From an uncultured Bacteroidales bacterium (GTDB lineage Bacteria > Bacteroidota > Bacteroidia > Bacteroidales > UBA932): DNA of 43,158 bases. The DNA lies in the NCBI GenBank assembly GCA_900545245.1, contig UQYV01000028.1:1-43158 (forward strand), written 5' to 3'. The notes under the pieces are model-generated. The model had not been told where the DNA came from. It saw only the letters and a program-made list of their open reading frames with translations, and did no database searches. Every line of letters starts with the position of its first letter. Within the stretch, counting starts at the first letter, position 1. The position numbers were made by a program, and so were the translations under genes. This document shows positions 8,735-17,369 of the stretch, one piece after another.

Positions 8735-10648
8735 TTAGAATAGCTTAACAAATACTTCAATAGCCTGATACTCCGCCATACCCATCTCGTCATAAAGACG
8801 AGCGGTGTTCTGAGTGCGCTCCTCAGCCCTCTGCCAGAACTCCCTGCTATCCTCGCCAGGGAACGGAACAATATCCTTCTGGCTGAGGTGCCTGTAGATT
8901 GCGTGACGTTTCATAATCAGCTCGTCCGGACTGAGCGGAACCGCCATATCCACACGGCCGAGCTCCCACTCCATCCAAGCGCCCCTATAGAGCCATACAT
9001 GGCAGTGCTTAAGCCACTCCTCGCCTTCGCATTGACGCAGCGCCTCAAGAACAGCTTCTGTGCAAACCCTATGAGTTCCGTGCGGGTCAGCGAGGTCGCC
9101 TGCAACATAAATCTGGTCCGGCTGAACCTTGTGGAGAAGTTCGAGAATGATGTCTATATCCTTCTGAGTCCTCTCTCCCTTCTTGATACCTCCTGTCTCA
9201 TAGAAAGGAAGGTTGAGGAAGTGCGCGTTTGTGTCGGCGTTAAGACCGAAAGAACGCACTGCTGCGCGTGCCTCGGAACGACGGATTGCGGCCTTGATGT
9301 TCAGAAGTTCGCGCGGCTCCGGCTCTCCGGGACGTTTCGTTGCGATGATTGCCTTCACCTTCTCGAAATCATCACCATAGCCAAGTTCGTGAATGGCATC
9401 CATGTGCTGGAGGACCACGTCGTCATGCACTGCAACGTTGCCTGAAGTCTCGTAAGCTACGTGGACATTATGTCCCTGCTGCACCAGACGGATGAATGTT
9501 CCTCCCATAGAGATGACGTCGTCGTCAGGGTGAGGGGAGAAAATGAGCACATTCTTCGGGAACGGTGTGGACGTGACCGGCCTTGTGCTGTCGTCAGCGT
9601 TCGGTTTTCCACCCGGCCATCCCGTAATCGTGTGCTGGAGGTCGTTGAATACATCTATGTTAATCTTGTCGAATGGGCCCTTGAGCTCAAGAAGCTCTCC
9701 GAGTGAGTTGTCCAGATAGTCCTTGTGCGTGAGTTTGAGAATCGGCTTGTGAACCTGTCCGCAGAGCCATACTACAGCTTTTCTTATGAACTTCGGCGTC
9801 CATTCGCACGGACCGATGAGCCACGGTGCGACAAAGCGAGTGAGGTTTGCAGAGGAGTTCTCGTCCGTGTAGAATGTCACGTTATCGTGCTGCTGGAGAA
9901 GAGATGCCGGATATTCTGACGTCATTTCTCCCTCGACAACCTTCCGGACTGCCGTGGCCTTGTCCTCTCCCCAAGCCATGAGGACTATCTTCTTCGCGGA
10001 GAGCATCGTGCTGATACCCATCGTGATTGCCGTCTTCGGGGTGAGGTCCACATTGCCCTTGAAGTTCTTGGCCTGTCGGTTGCGTGACCGGTAGCCAAGA
10101 ATGACGACCCTCGTGCGGCTCTTGTCGGACGAGCCGGCCTCATTGAACCCGATTTGTCCGAGCTCTCCGATACCCATCACAAGAAGGTCGAGATTTCTCG
10201 CAAGTCTGTCATATTCCGCACAGTACGCGCTGACTTCCGACCTGCTCGCGGTGCCGTCCGGGAAATGGACGTTCTTCTCCTGAAAATCCACAAGGTTGAT
10301 GAGCTCCTCGTGGAGGCAGGTGTTGCGGCTGGTCTTTTCAATTCCGTTGCACGGATAGTATTCGTCTATGCTGAAAAGTTCCACGTCCTTGAATGAAACG
10401 AGCCCCTTTGCATACTTGTTCGCCAGAATCTGGTAGAGAGTCCTCGGTGACGAGCCGGTGCTGAGACCGAGTCTGAGCTTTCCGCCGTTAGCCTTTATCT
10501 CATCGACAATGAGGTCGGCTACTGCCTCGCTCGCGTCCGCCGGTTCGGAGAAAATCTCGGTAGGAATCTTTTCGTAGCTGTGAAGAATGTCATTAGGAAT
10601 GCTGTCTGGAATCAGACCACCATCCTTTGGAAGAGAAAAATGTGGCAT
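8735..10648 (-). CDS. NagB-like domain fused to a PIG-L (LmbE) deacetylase domain
   Basis: A 637-residue two-domain protein common in Bacteroidetes as a glucosamine-6-phosphate deaminase-like protein. Residues 30-290 have the NagB fold, with GLSTGSSPRTLY and SIDEYY (Asp95). The catalytic loop reads GELGQIGFNE, so the positions matching Asp141 and His143 of true NagB are Leu163 and Gln165. Ordinary deaminase activity is therefore doubtful. Residues 365-600 are a PIG-L domain with the zinc motif PHPDDD (372-377) and a later DPHGTH, expected to deacetylate an N-acetylglucosaminyl substrate. The fusion suggests sensing or binding of an amino-sugar phosphate coupled to deacetylation. A TAAATTTG box lies at 10674-10681 before the start. 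Confidence 0.88.
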   Translation of the reverse strand: MPHFSLPKDGGLIPDSIPNDILHSYEKIPTEIFSEPADASEAVADLIVDEIKANGGKLRLGLSTGSSPRTLYQILANKYAKGLVSFKDVELFSIDEYYPCNGIEKTSRNTCLHEELINLVDFQEKNVHFPDGTASRSEVSAYCAEYDRLARNLDLLVMGIGELGQIGFNEAGSSDKSRTRVVILGYRSRNRQAKNFKGNVDLTPKTAITMGISTMLSAKKIVLMAWGEDKATAVRKVVEGEMTSEYPASLLQQHDNVTFYTDENSSANLTRFVAPWLIGPCEWTPKFIRKAVVWLCGQVHKPILKLTHKDYLDNSLGELLELKGPFDKINIDVFNDLQHTITGWPGGKPNADDSTRPVTSTPFPKNVLIFSPHPDDDVISMGGTFIRLVQQGHNVHVAYETSGNVAVHDDVVLQHMDAIHELGYGDDFEKVKAIIATKRPGEPEPRELLNIKAAIRRSEARAAVRSFGLNADTNAHFLNLPFYETGGIKKGERTQKDIDIILELLHKVQPDQIYVAGDLADPHGTHRVCTEAVLEALRQCEGEEWLKHCHVWLYRGAWMEWELGRVDMAVPLSPDELIMKRHAIYRHLSQKDIVPFPGEDSREFWQRAEERTQNTARLYDEMGMAEYQAIEVFVKLF

Positions 10649-10673
10649 ATCTAAACCTTTATGAAGTGAATTG

Positions 10674-10681
10674 CAAATTTA
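10674..10681 (-). promoter_or_regulatory. -7 box for the NagB-like/nagB operon
   Basis: TAAATTTG on the minus strand fits TAnnTTTG, 26 nt before the start codon of the NagB-like gene. No convincing TTTG stands 19-21 nt further upstream. Confidence 0.4.
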
Positions 10682-10749
10682 CAAAATATTCGTTGAATAT
10701 GCCCTTTTATTGAAATATTCTTACTTCTCGCTATATGACGAAAAATGCG

Positions 10750-10757
10750 TATCTTTG
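10750..10757 (+). promoter_or_regulatory. -7 box for the suf operon
   Basis: TATCTTTG fits TAnnTTTG, and transcription would begin near 10764. This decides the sufB start: the ATG at 10735 lies upstream of the box, so the ATG at 10777 must be used. The -33 element is weak. Confidence 0.5.
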
Positions 10758-10776
10758 CGAGTTATATATATTATAT

Positions 10777-12228
10777 ATGAGCGAAAAACACACAGAAGAA
10801 AAAAATATAATCGAGGACATCGCGGGAAAGGAATATGAGCACGGGTTCGTGACGGATCTCGAGCAGGAATTCATTCCCAAGGGTCTGAATGAGGACATCA
10901 TACGTCTCATCTCGGCGAAAAAGGAGGAACCTCAGTGGTTGCTGGATTTCCGTCTGGACGCTTTTCGTAAGTGGAAAGGGATGAAGGTCCCGACGTGGGG
11001 GCATCTGGACATCCCGGAAATTGATTTCCAAGACATTATATATTATGCCGCTCCTAAGAAGGACAGCGACCGCCCGAAAGAGATTGATCCCGAGCTTGAA
11101 AAGACTTTCGACAAATTGGGAATACCTCTTCACGAGCGCGAGACCCTCGCAGGTGTGGCTGTGGATGCCGTTTTCGATTCCGTTTCGGTGAAGACGACTT
11201 TCCGTGCCGCTCTCCAGGAGAAAGGAATCATATTCTGCTCGTTCTCTGAGGCCGTGCGTGAACATCCGGACCTTGTTCGGAAATATCTTGCCACTGTCGT
11301 GCCTTCCGGAGACAACTTCTACGCCGCGCTCAATTCCGCTGTTTTCAGCGACGGGTCGTTCTGCTACATACCGAAAGGAGTTCGCTGTCCGATGGAACTC
11401 TCCAGCTACTTCCGCATCAACGCCAAGGGCACCGGGCAGTTTGAGCGTACACTCATCGTTGCCGACGAGGGCTCGTATGTGAGCTATATGGAAGGCTGTA
11501 CCGCCCCGATGCGCGACGAGAATCAACTGCATGCGGCAGTCGTGGAGATTGTCGTCGAAAAGGATGCGGACGTGAAATATTCGACCGTCCAGAACTGGTA
11601 TCCTGGCGACGCCGAGGGGCGTGGAGGAATCTTTAACTTCGTGACAAAGAGGGGAATATGCAAGGGAAGCGGAAGCCACCTGTCATGGACTCAGGTCGAG
11701 ACCGGTTCCGCAATCACTTGGAAATATCCGTCCACGATTCTGAAGGGGGACAACTCCTCGTCGGAATTTTACTCCGTTGCCGTCACGAACAACTTTCAGC
11801 AGGCAGACACGGGCACCAAGATGATACACATCGGACGCAACACACGCAGCCGCATCGTCAGCAAGGGGATCTCCGCCGGGCATAGTCAGAACAGCTACCG
11901 GGGACTCGTCAAAATGCTTCCAGGGGCGGACAATGCGAGAAACTACTCCCAATGCGACAGCCTTCTCATCGGCTCACGCTGCGGGGCTCACACTTTCCCT
12001 GATATTCAGAACTCCAACCCGACGGCCGTAGTGGAGCACGAAGCGACGACTTCGAAAATCAGTGAGGACCAACTGTTCTACTGTAACCAGAGGGGTATAG
12101 GGCAGGAGGATGCCGTGGGACTTATAGTTAACGGATACGCGAAGGAAGTCCTCGCCAAACTTCCGATGGAGTTTGCCGTCGAGGCGCAAAAGCTTCTGTC
12201 AGTGTCACTTGAGGGCTCTGTAGGATGA
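10777..12228 (+). CDS. sufB: Fe-S cluster assembly scaffold SufB
   Basis: A 483-residue cytoplasmic scaffold of the SufBCD complex, on which Fe-S clusters are built. Family hallmarks are the N-terminal YEHGFVTDLEQEF, WLLDFRLDAFRKW, SVKTTF, AALNSAVFSDGSFCYIP, SYFRINAKGTGQFERTLI, EGCTAPM and the C-terminal CDSLLIGSRCGAHTFPDI plus HEATTSKISEDQLFY. Length is normal for the family. The start at 10777 is preferred because an earlier ATG at 10735 precedes the -7 box. It is the first gene of a unit sufB, pnuC-like, sufC, sufD. No sufS or sufU was seen in the window, so the cysteine desulfurase must be encoded elsewhere. Confidence 0.95.
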   Translation: MSEKHTEEKNIIEDIAGKEYEHGFVTDLEQEFIPKGLNEDIIRLISAKKEEPQWLLDFRLDAFRKWKGMKVPTWGHLDIPEIDFQDIIYYAAPKKDSDRPKEIDPELEKTFDKLGIPLHERETLAGVAVDAVFDSVSVKTTFRAALQEKGIIFCSFSEAVREHPDLVRKYLATVVPSGDNFYAALNSAVFSDGSFCYIPKGVRCPMELSSYFRINAKGTGQFERTLIVADEGSYVSYMEGCTAPMRDENQLHAAVVEIVVEKDADVKYSTVQNWYPGDAEGRGGIFNFVTKRGICKGSGSHLSWTQVETGSAITWKYPSTILKGDNSSSEFYSVAVTNNFQQADTGTKMIHIGRNTRSRIVSKGISAGHSQNSYRGLVKMLPGADNARNYSQCDSLLIGSRCGAHTFPDIQNSNPTAVVEHEATTSKISEDQLFYCNQRGIGQEDAVGLIVNGYAKEVLAKLPMEFAVEAQKLLSVSLEGSVG

Positions 12229-12243
12229 TGATGTTTTGATAAA

Positions 12244-12900
12244 ATGGATTGGATAAATTACACTTTGTTTTCGATAGGCGGTGACCGTCCGGTGCTGCTG
12301 ATTGACCTCATCACCTCGGTGTTGGGGCTGACCTGCGTGTTTCTTGCCGGTCGCAACAGCAAGTATAACTTCTGGGTGGGCTACCTCTACACGGCGGCCC
12401 TATTCCTCATGTTCTGGAACAAGCACTTGTACGCATCTCTGATTCTTCAGCCAATCTCGTTGGGTATCAACGTTCTGGGACATTGGCGCTGGACTCATCC
12501 GAAGGCCGGAGAGCAGTCATCCGAGGAGGCCGGTGAACTGAAAGTGTCCATGTTGACTTGGCCGCAGAGAATGGTTGCCGTAGTTTCGGTGTTCGTCCTC
12601 GCCGGAGTCTGGGGCTGGCTGATTCACAGGCTCGGCACAGTCTGGGCTCCGGGCAAGTTCCCTGCCGATCCGGTGCCTTACCTGGATGCCTGCGTAACCG
12701 TGCTTATACTTGTGGCACAGTTCCTCTCCGCGCTCAAGAAGTGGGATTGCTGGGTGGCGTGGCTGCTTGTGAATATAACCCAACTTGCGCTGCACATCTC
12801 TGTGGGACATGTGTTTATGCCGATAATCTGCGGACTCTACCTCATCAACGGCATAGCATCGCTGTTCTCGTGGATGAAACTATACAGGAAGAATGCCTGA
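12244..12900 (+). CDS. PnuC-like nicotinamide riboside transporter
   Basis: A 218-residue membrane protein with about seven hydrophobic segments and a charged stretch near residue 85. The segments NFWVGYLYTAALFLMFW and LQPISLGINVLGHWRW, and the terminal KKWDCWVAWLLVN, resemble the PnuC family of vitamin B3 (nicotinamide riboside) facilitators, including the aromatic W-x-x-W pattern before the last helices. It starts 15 nt after sufB and precedes sufC by 90 nt, so it is inserted in the suf operon. A tie between NAD precursor uptake and Fe-S assembly is not established; NAD synthesis does use the Fe-S enzyme NadA. The family is likely but the substrate is uncertain. Confidence 0.72.
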   Translation: MDWINYTLFSIGGDRPVLLIDLITSVLGLTCVFLAGRNSKYNFWVGYLYTAALFLMFWNKHLYASLILQPISLGINVLGHWRWTHPKAGEQSSEEAGELKVSMLTWPQRMVAVVSVFVLAGVWGWLIHRLGTVWAPGKFPADPVPYLDACVTVLILVAQFLSALKKWDCWVAWLLVNITQLALHISVGHVFMPIICGLYLINGIASLFSWMKLYRKNA

Positions 12901-12990
12901 AGAGTGTATGCGCCGGAAGCCGCTGAGTTTGTGAGCCGTTTGAAGGCCGAGTTTTGGATAAAATTAAACAATATATAAACAGATAGATAT

Positions 12991-13737
12991 ATGTCTGACA
13001 TCATACTTAAAATAAAGGGTCTGAAAGCCGGAATCGAAGGAAAGGAAATCCTCAAGGGCATAGACCTCGAAATCAGAAAAGGGGAGATTCACGCCTTCAT
13101 GGGGCCTAACGGTGCCGGAAAGAGCACTCTCAGTTCCGTGCTCGCAGGGAAACCGCAGTACACGGTCACCGAAGGCACAATCGAGTATATGGGAAAGGAC
13201 CTTCTGTCCATGTCTCCGGAGGAACGTTCTTGGGCCGGCATTTTTATGTCCTTTCAGTACCCGGTCGAGATACCTGGAGTCAGCATTACTAATTTTATGA
13301 AAACCGCCGTCAATTCGCATCGCGAGGCCAAGGGGCTTGAGCCGATGAAGGCCGGTGAGTTTCTGAAGCTGCTCCGCGAAAAGATGGCTTTCGTGCAGAT
13401 GAGGCCGGAGTTCGCGAAGAGGGAAGTGAATGTGGGATTTTCCGGAGGCGAGAAGAAGCGTAATGAGATTTTCCAGATGGCGATGCTCGATCCTGTACTC
13501 TCAATTCTTGACGAAACTGACAGCGGACTGGACGTGGATGCGCTCAGAATCGTCGCAAACGGAGTGAATGCGCTCCACACTCCGGAGAAAGCCTCAATCG
13601 TGATCACTCACTATCAGAGACTTCTGGAGTACATAGTCCCTGATGTCGTGCATGTCCTGAAGGATGGCCGCATCGTCAAGACGGCCGGGAAGGAGCTTGT
13701 CGATTTCATTGAGGAGAATGGTTATGACAAACTTTAG
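12991..13737 (+). CDS. sufC: Fe-S assembly ATPase SufC
   Basis: A 248-residue ABC-type ATPase of the cytoplasmic SufBCD complex. It has a Walker A GPNGAGKST near residues 36-44, the SufC-specific motifs SFQYPVEIPGV and NVGFSGGEKKRNEI in place of the usual LSGGQ, Walker B with LDETDSGLDVDAL, and a switch histidine in VITHYQRLL. Its ATPase cycle opens the SufB-SufD pair for cluster formation. The start is preceded by an AT-rich 90-nt spacer after the PnuC-like gene, and its 3' end overlaps the sufD start, indicating coupled translation. Length and motifs are ordinary for the family. Confidence 0.96.
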   Translation: MSDIILKIKGLKAGIEGKEILKGIDLEIRKGEIHAFMGPNGAGKSTLSSVLAGKPQYTVTEGTIEYMGKDLLSMSPEERSWAGIFMSFQYPVEIPGVSITNFMKTAVNSHREAKGLEPMKAGEFLKLLREKMAFVQMRPEFAKREVNVGFSGGEKKRNEIFQMAMLDPVLSILDETDSGLDVDALRIVANGVNALHTPEKASIVITHYQRLLEYIVPDVVHVLKDGRIVKTAGKELVDFIEENGYDKL

Positions 13738-14350
13738 GACATATTTTGTTGGACGCGACGTCGTTCCTGAGACGATAGTCCTTGGGCGCGATGAGGAACT
13801 TTCCGTCCTGCTTATCGCTCTTCCAGGGGTCAGTGCGGACGTTTCGCTGAAAGTTGACCTGAACGGCGAAGGTGCACGGTTTGCCCTTAACGGTGTCGGA
13901 ATATCCACGGCCGATGAGAAAATCCGTGTGCATGTCGAACTTAGACACAATGTGCCGGGATGCTCTTCGTCGCAGCTTTTCAAGAATCTTGTGGGCGGCA
14001 TGGCTCGGGTCGATTTCTACGGCCGCATCATCGTGGCTCAGGATGCGCAGAAAACGGAAGCCTACCAGGCAAATCACAATCTGCTTCTTTCCGAGACGGC
14101 CCGCGTGAATACCAAACCGCAGCTTGAAATCTACGCAGACGACGTGAAATGCTCCCACGGAGCCACAATCGGCAAACTCAACGAGGACGAGCAGTTCTAT
14201 ATGCGCTCGCGGGGCATCTCCCTTGCGGAGGCAAGGTTCCTCCAGATGATTTCGTTTGTGTCACCTGTCTTCGATGTCGTGCCGGGCGATGCGGAGCGGG
14301 AACGCTTGAAAGGCGACGTTGAGGCGGCTCTCAGGGAAGTACATCTGTAG
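13718..14350 (+). CDS. sufD: Half-length SufD-like protein
   Basis: A 210-residue protein matching the beta-helix and C-terminal part of SufD: DEKIRVHVELRHNVPGCSSSQLFKNL, then GGMARVDFYGRI, QTEAYQANHNLLLSETA-like text, and KPQLEIYADDVKCSHGATIGKLNEDEQFYMRSRGI. The conserved His in CSHGAT, matching the partner residue at the SufB-SufD interface, is present. The N-terminal helical domain of normal SufD (about 400-440 residues) is absent. Upstream frames are occupied by sufC, so this is not a missed start. ATG 13718 and ATG 13724 both lie inside the end of sufC, giving an overlap of 14-20 nt. Function in the SufBC2D complex is inferred from position and motifs. Confidence 0.85.
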   Translation: MVMTNFRTYFVGRDVVPETIVLGRDEELSVLLIALPGVSADVSLKVDLNGEGARFALNGVGISTADEKIRVHVELRHNVPGCSSSQLFKNLVGGMARVDFYGRIIVAQDAQKTEAYQANHNLLLSETARVNTKPQLEIYADDVKCSHGATIGKLNEDEQFYMRSRGISLAEARFLQMISFVSPVFDVVPGDAERERLKGDVEAALREVHL

Positions 14351-14422
14351 GCCTTGTGACCTTAAGGCTCCGGTTTCTGTTAATCCGAGCTCAGCAATCG
14401 TTAACCCACAAACCTATACGGT

Positions 14423-15301
14423 ATGATCACTTACCCCAATGTCAAGGTCAATCTCGGCCTGAACGTGCTTCGCAGACGTCCTGACGGCTACCACGACATC
14501 GAGACCCTCTTCGTCCCCTATTTCGGGATGACGGACGTTCTGGAAATTGTTCCGGCAGACGAGTTCTCTATTCGCATCACCTCCTCCAAGCCCGGTATTC
14601 CGGACTGGGACCCGATGTCGGATCTTTGTGCAAAAGCATGGAGGCTGATGAATGAGCGGTTCGGGGTCGGGCCGGTTGCTGTTTTACTCGAAAAACGCAA
14701 TCCTGTAGGAGGCGGGCTCGGCGGCGGCTCATCTGACGGTGCATTCACGCTTAAGATGCTGAACGAGATTTTTTCGCTCGGCCTCGCGGTGACAGAACTT
14801 GCCTCCCTTGCCGCAGAACTCGGAAGCGACTGCCCGTTTTTCATATATAACAGACCCATGATAGGCGAGGGCAGGGGCGAGATACTCTCTGAATTTGACT
14901 TGCCTGACATTGATTTGGGCGGTGAGACAAGTTACGGACGATCAAATCTTTGTTCCAATTCAGATTCTGTCTCCCAAGCACGTGCGGCGAAGGAGCTAAC
15001 TGATGGCGTCGGCAACGGATACCGTCTCGGAGTTATTGCGCTCGACTCCAGTTTGAAAGTTTCTACGGCCCAGGCCTACCGCAGCATAACTCCATCCATT
15101 CCCGAAATTAGCCTGCGTGACGCCCTTTCCCATGACATAACGCAGTGGCACGGCCTCTTGAAAAACGACTTTGAACCGGTAATTTCCGCTGCCCATCCTC
15201 TTGTTCGGGAGACCATTGAGGCTTGCTATGCCCGAGGATGTGTCTATGCCGCGATGTCCGGAAGTGGCCCGTCAGTTTATTATATAGATAAAAAAAGATA
15301 A
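14423..15301 (+). CDS. ispE: 4-diphosphocytidyl-2-C-methyl-D-erythritol kinase
   Basis: A 292-residue GHMP-family kinase of the MEP isoprenoid pathway, phosphorylating CDP-methylerythritol in the cytoplasm. The N-terminus YPNVKVNLGLNVLRRRPDGYH supplies the substrate lysine and the LGLNVL strand. The ATP loop is NPVGGGLGGGSSDGAF. The AELGSDCPFF and AAMSGSGPSVYY motifs are intact. About 30 extra, polar residues near 160-195 interrupt the usual step from GRGEIL to the STAQAYR strand, and the DNA for this insert is an imperfect palindrome (14915-14977). The gene lies 72 nt after sufD and may be read from the suf promoter. A hairpin with a T-run follows it. Confidence 0.93.
   Translation: MITYPNVKVNLGLNVLRRRPDGYHDIETLFVPYFGMTDVLEIVPADEFSIRITSSKPGIPDWDPMSDLCAKAWRLMNERFGVGPVAVLLEKRNPVGGGLGGGSSDGAFTLKMLNEIFSLGLAVTELASLAAELGSDCPFFIYNRPMIGEGRGEILSEFDLPDIDLGGETSYGRSNLCSNSDSVSQARAAKELTDGVGNGYRLGVIALDSSLKVSTAQAYRSITPSIPEISLRDALSHDITQWHGLLKNDFEPVISAAHPLVRETIEACYARGCVYAAMSGSGPSVYYIDKKR
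14915..14977. repeat. Palindromic insert within ispE
   Basis: TTGGG (14915-14919) and GAGACA (14924-14929) pair with TGTCTCCCAA (14968-14977), and AATCT (14945-14949) pairs with AGATT (14962-14966). The element stays in frame and encodes a Ser/Gly/Asn-rich linker absent from typical IspE. Whether it is an inserted unit is inference. Confidence 0.4.
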
Positions 15302-15340
15302 AAACAGGCCTCATGCGCACTTCTACGTGTGTTTCCTTCA

Positions 15341-15360
15341 GGCGTATATAGGCGTATATA
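15341..15360 (+). repeat. Perfect 10-bp tandem duplication
   Basis: GGCGTATATA occurs twice in direct succession, followed by an A-rich run. No function is evident. Confidence 0.6.
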
Positions 15361-15393
15361 AAAAAAAGAAAAAATCTATAAAAAGAGAAATTG

Positions 15394-15427
15394 GTGGCGA
15401 AACGCCCTTATGTGACGCCACTTTTTT
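15394..15427 (+). terminator. Candidate Rho-independent terminator after ispE
   Basis: GTGGCG (15394-15399) pairs with CGCCAC (15416-15421), followed by TTTTTT (15422-15427). A competing inner hairpin GGCG-AAA-CGCC also exists. Its position, 92 nt after the ispE stop and before the lipoprotein start, fits the end of the suf-ispE unit. Confidence 0.45.
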
Positions 15428-15501
15428 GCCGTTTACGTTCTGTTGCCGTTTCTTTGCAGGCGTCGGATTATTGTGCTCCGACGTTACAGAAATCGTTGTG
15501 T

Positions 15502-16767
15502 ATGCGTAAACTTATCTTTTTATTGCCCACTGCGGCTGTGCTGACTTGCTGCGGCCTAAAGGAACTTGGAGAAATTGTGCCGGAGCCTGGCATCCCGGAC
15601 TACATCGATCCTCCGCTTCCGAAAACGGAACTTGTGGTGACGGGGCTTGAGTATCCGGAAGGTTATGACTGGAACCATCCGGAAACGGAGACCGGGGCTC
15701 CGGACATTGTGCTCTATCGCGGTGATCGACTTGTCCTTCGGATTCCGACGGGTGAGGAACATGCCGTCTCTGAAGATCTTGACATGCACCGCTATATTGG
15801 AGGGCATGTATACACGGACTATTCTACTGATACTCATACCATTATCTCGCGGGACGGGGTGGAACTCTTTCGTTATGCAGGACGAGAACGCATCGTTTTG
15901 TTGGCTGAAAGGGATGGGCGTGTGCTGACACTCGGGGAGGCGCGTGACGGACGCGGCTTTTCTTCCCGTGTCGACGGTGTTCCTGTATTCATCGGCTTTG
16001 ACGGCAGTGTGTTTCAGAATGCCGGGGTTTCTCCGAAGGGTGAGGTCCGCTTTTTCTACCGGCTGCCCGTGAATTCCACTTCCGGAGTTACATATCTTTA
16101 CTATGCTGTCACCGGTTCGGACTGCGTGATGATAGAGCTGCCCTCGGACATTGTTGAGGCATATGGGTTCGCTTTCCCGGAGACTCCGTCTTCTTCTGCT
16201 GCAGAAGAGACCGATGCTGCGGGCGGCATAAAGGTGCTGTGCCGCCGCTCCGTGCAGGACGTCCAAGACGCGACGCAGATGGAGATATTCGATGTCGATG
16301 CAGGCGAGGGTAAGCCTGTACGTGCTTCAGGGTTCTTCAGTTCTGTCAGAGCCGGGACAGTCCTTTCTGACGCTGCGCCTCTTCTTGCAGTTTTTTCAGT
16401 GTCGTCGCTGTTTTCGTCCCGCACAGCCGTATATTCCGGAGCGCGATGCTGGCAGGAATGGAGCCGCAGCGACATTCCGACCGGATTCCGCCATCTGGGG
16501 GATTCCGTTGCTGGAATACGCAAGTCTCTATATGGAAGCGGAGTTGATATTCTCTGCAATGGTTATGTGCGTGACACTCTTCCGAAAGGCTACACCACAA
16601 TGACCGGTGCCGCGCTATGCTGTACCAGCCGTGGAATAAAGGTCGGGATGACTTCGACAAGCGGCGGGCGTGCCATACTCTGGAATGAAGGTAAGGTGGA
16701 CAGCCTGATGTTCAGGGGAATAGTCACGTCTGTCACAGAGGAGCCTGTCGTCTTGGAGGGCGAATGA
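15502..16767 (+). CDS. Lipoprotein of unknown function
   Basis: A 421-residue exported protein I do not recognise. The start MRKLIFLLPTAAVLTCC is chosen because it gives a proper signal sequence with a Cys-Cys at 15-16; the frame is open further upstream but that part crosses the terminator hairpin. The mature part has a Pro-rich stretch (EPGIPDYIDPPLPKTE), then mainly beta-like text with repeated short blocks such as IVLYRGDRLVL, VYTDYSTDTHTIISRDG, VELFRYAG and ALCCTSRGIKVGMTSTSGG. This periodic pattern suggests a beta-propeller or similar repeat fold, but blades are not clear. It is followed convergently by tsaE. Location is probably periplasmic or outer membrane. Confidence 0.7.
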   Translation: MRKLIFLLPTAAVLTCCGLKELGEIVPEPGIPDYIDPPLPKTELVVTGLEYPEGYDWNHPETETGAPDIVLYRGDRLVLRIPTGEEHAVSEDLDMHRYIGGHVYTDYSTDTHTIISRDGVELFRYAGRERIVLLAERDGRVLTLGEARDGRGFSSRVDGVPVFIGFDGSVFQNAGVSPKGEVRFFYRLPVNSTSGVTYLYYAVTGSDCVMIELPSDIVEAYGFAFPETPSSSAAEETDAAGGIKVLCRRSVQDVQDATQMEIFDVDAGEGKPVRASGFFSSVRAGTVLSDAAPLLAVFSVSSLFSSRTAVYSGARCWQEWSRSDIPTGFRHLGDSVAGIRKSLYGSGVDILCNGYVRDTLPKGYTTMTGAALCCTSRGIKVGMTSTSGGRAILWNEGKVDSLMFRGIVTSVTEEPVVLEGE

Positions 16768-16825
16768 TGCGGCCTTTGGGAGCAGCCGTTGTTTATGTGG
16801 ACGCAGGTGAAATAGTCTCGTGGGC

Positions 16826-17248
16826 TTAATCGGCCCAGGAGAGTGTCCTGGACTGGTCCGGGTTTACGGCTATGTGGACGCGGAGAGTCTCCTCCGGCAG
16901 CAGATCTTCGATGTTCTCCGGCCATTCCATCAGGCATAGGCAGCCGCTGTAGAGATAGTCGTCAAGTCCTATGTCTATTGCTTCGGAGTTTTTCGTTATG
17001 CGATAGAAGTCAAAGTGATAGATTGATTCCCCTTCGGCAGAGACATATTCGTTTATTATGGTGAACGTCGGTGAGCAGACAGGGTCTGTCACTCCGAGAT
17101 GCTTGCATAGTGCCGTCGTGAATGTGGTCTTGCCTGCACCCATAGGGGCGTAGAAGGCTATGAGCCTGTGCTCTCCAATCTGTTCGAGGAATTCCCCGGC
17201 GGCTCTGTCAAGGTCTTCTGTGTCGCTTATTGTGATGGTATGTTCCAT
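16826..17248 (-). CDS. tsaE: tRNA threonylcarbamoyladenosine biosynthesis ATPase TsaE
   Basis: A 140-residue cytoplasmic P-loop ATPase needed with TsaB, TsaC and TsaD to make t6A37 in ANN-decoding tRNAs. The P-loop is APMGAGKTTFTTALCKHLG, followed by the family motifs SPTFTIINEY, IYHFDFYRI and LCLMEWPENIEDLLP. Starting at the ATG at 17246-17248 gives a normal TsaE length. The longer open frame upstream runs through the tRNA-Pro gene and its terminator and is not coding. The gene therefore needs its own promoter between 17249 and about 17370, where I see no strong TAnnTTTG box. Confidence 0.93.
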   Translation of the reverse strand: MEHTITISDTEDLDRAAGEFLEQIGEHRLIAFYAPMGAGKTTFTTALCKHLGVTDPVCSPTFTIINEYVSAEGESIYHFDFYRITKNSEAIDIGLDDYLYSGCLCLMEWPENIEDLLPEETLRVHIAVNPDQSRTLSWAD

Positions 17249-17369
17249 GTTTATGTCGATTTCCTTTCTTTCTTTTGACGAATGCTTGTCCCGTTCGTCC
17301 GTCTGCCATGTGAAAACCGTGCAGGCTGCTTCATGAAATAATAGCACAGTCCCGCAAGGTTTCGCTATC

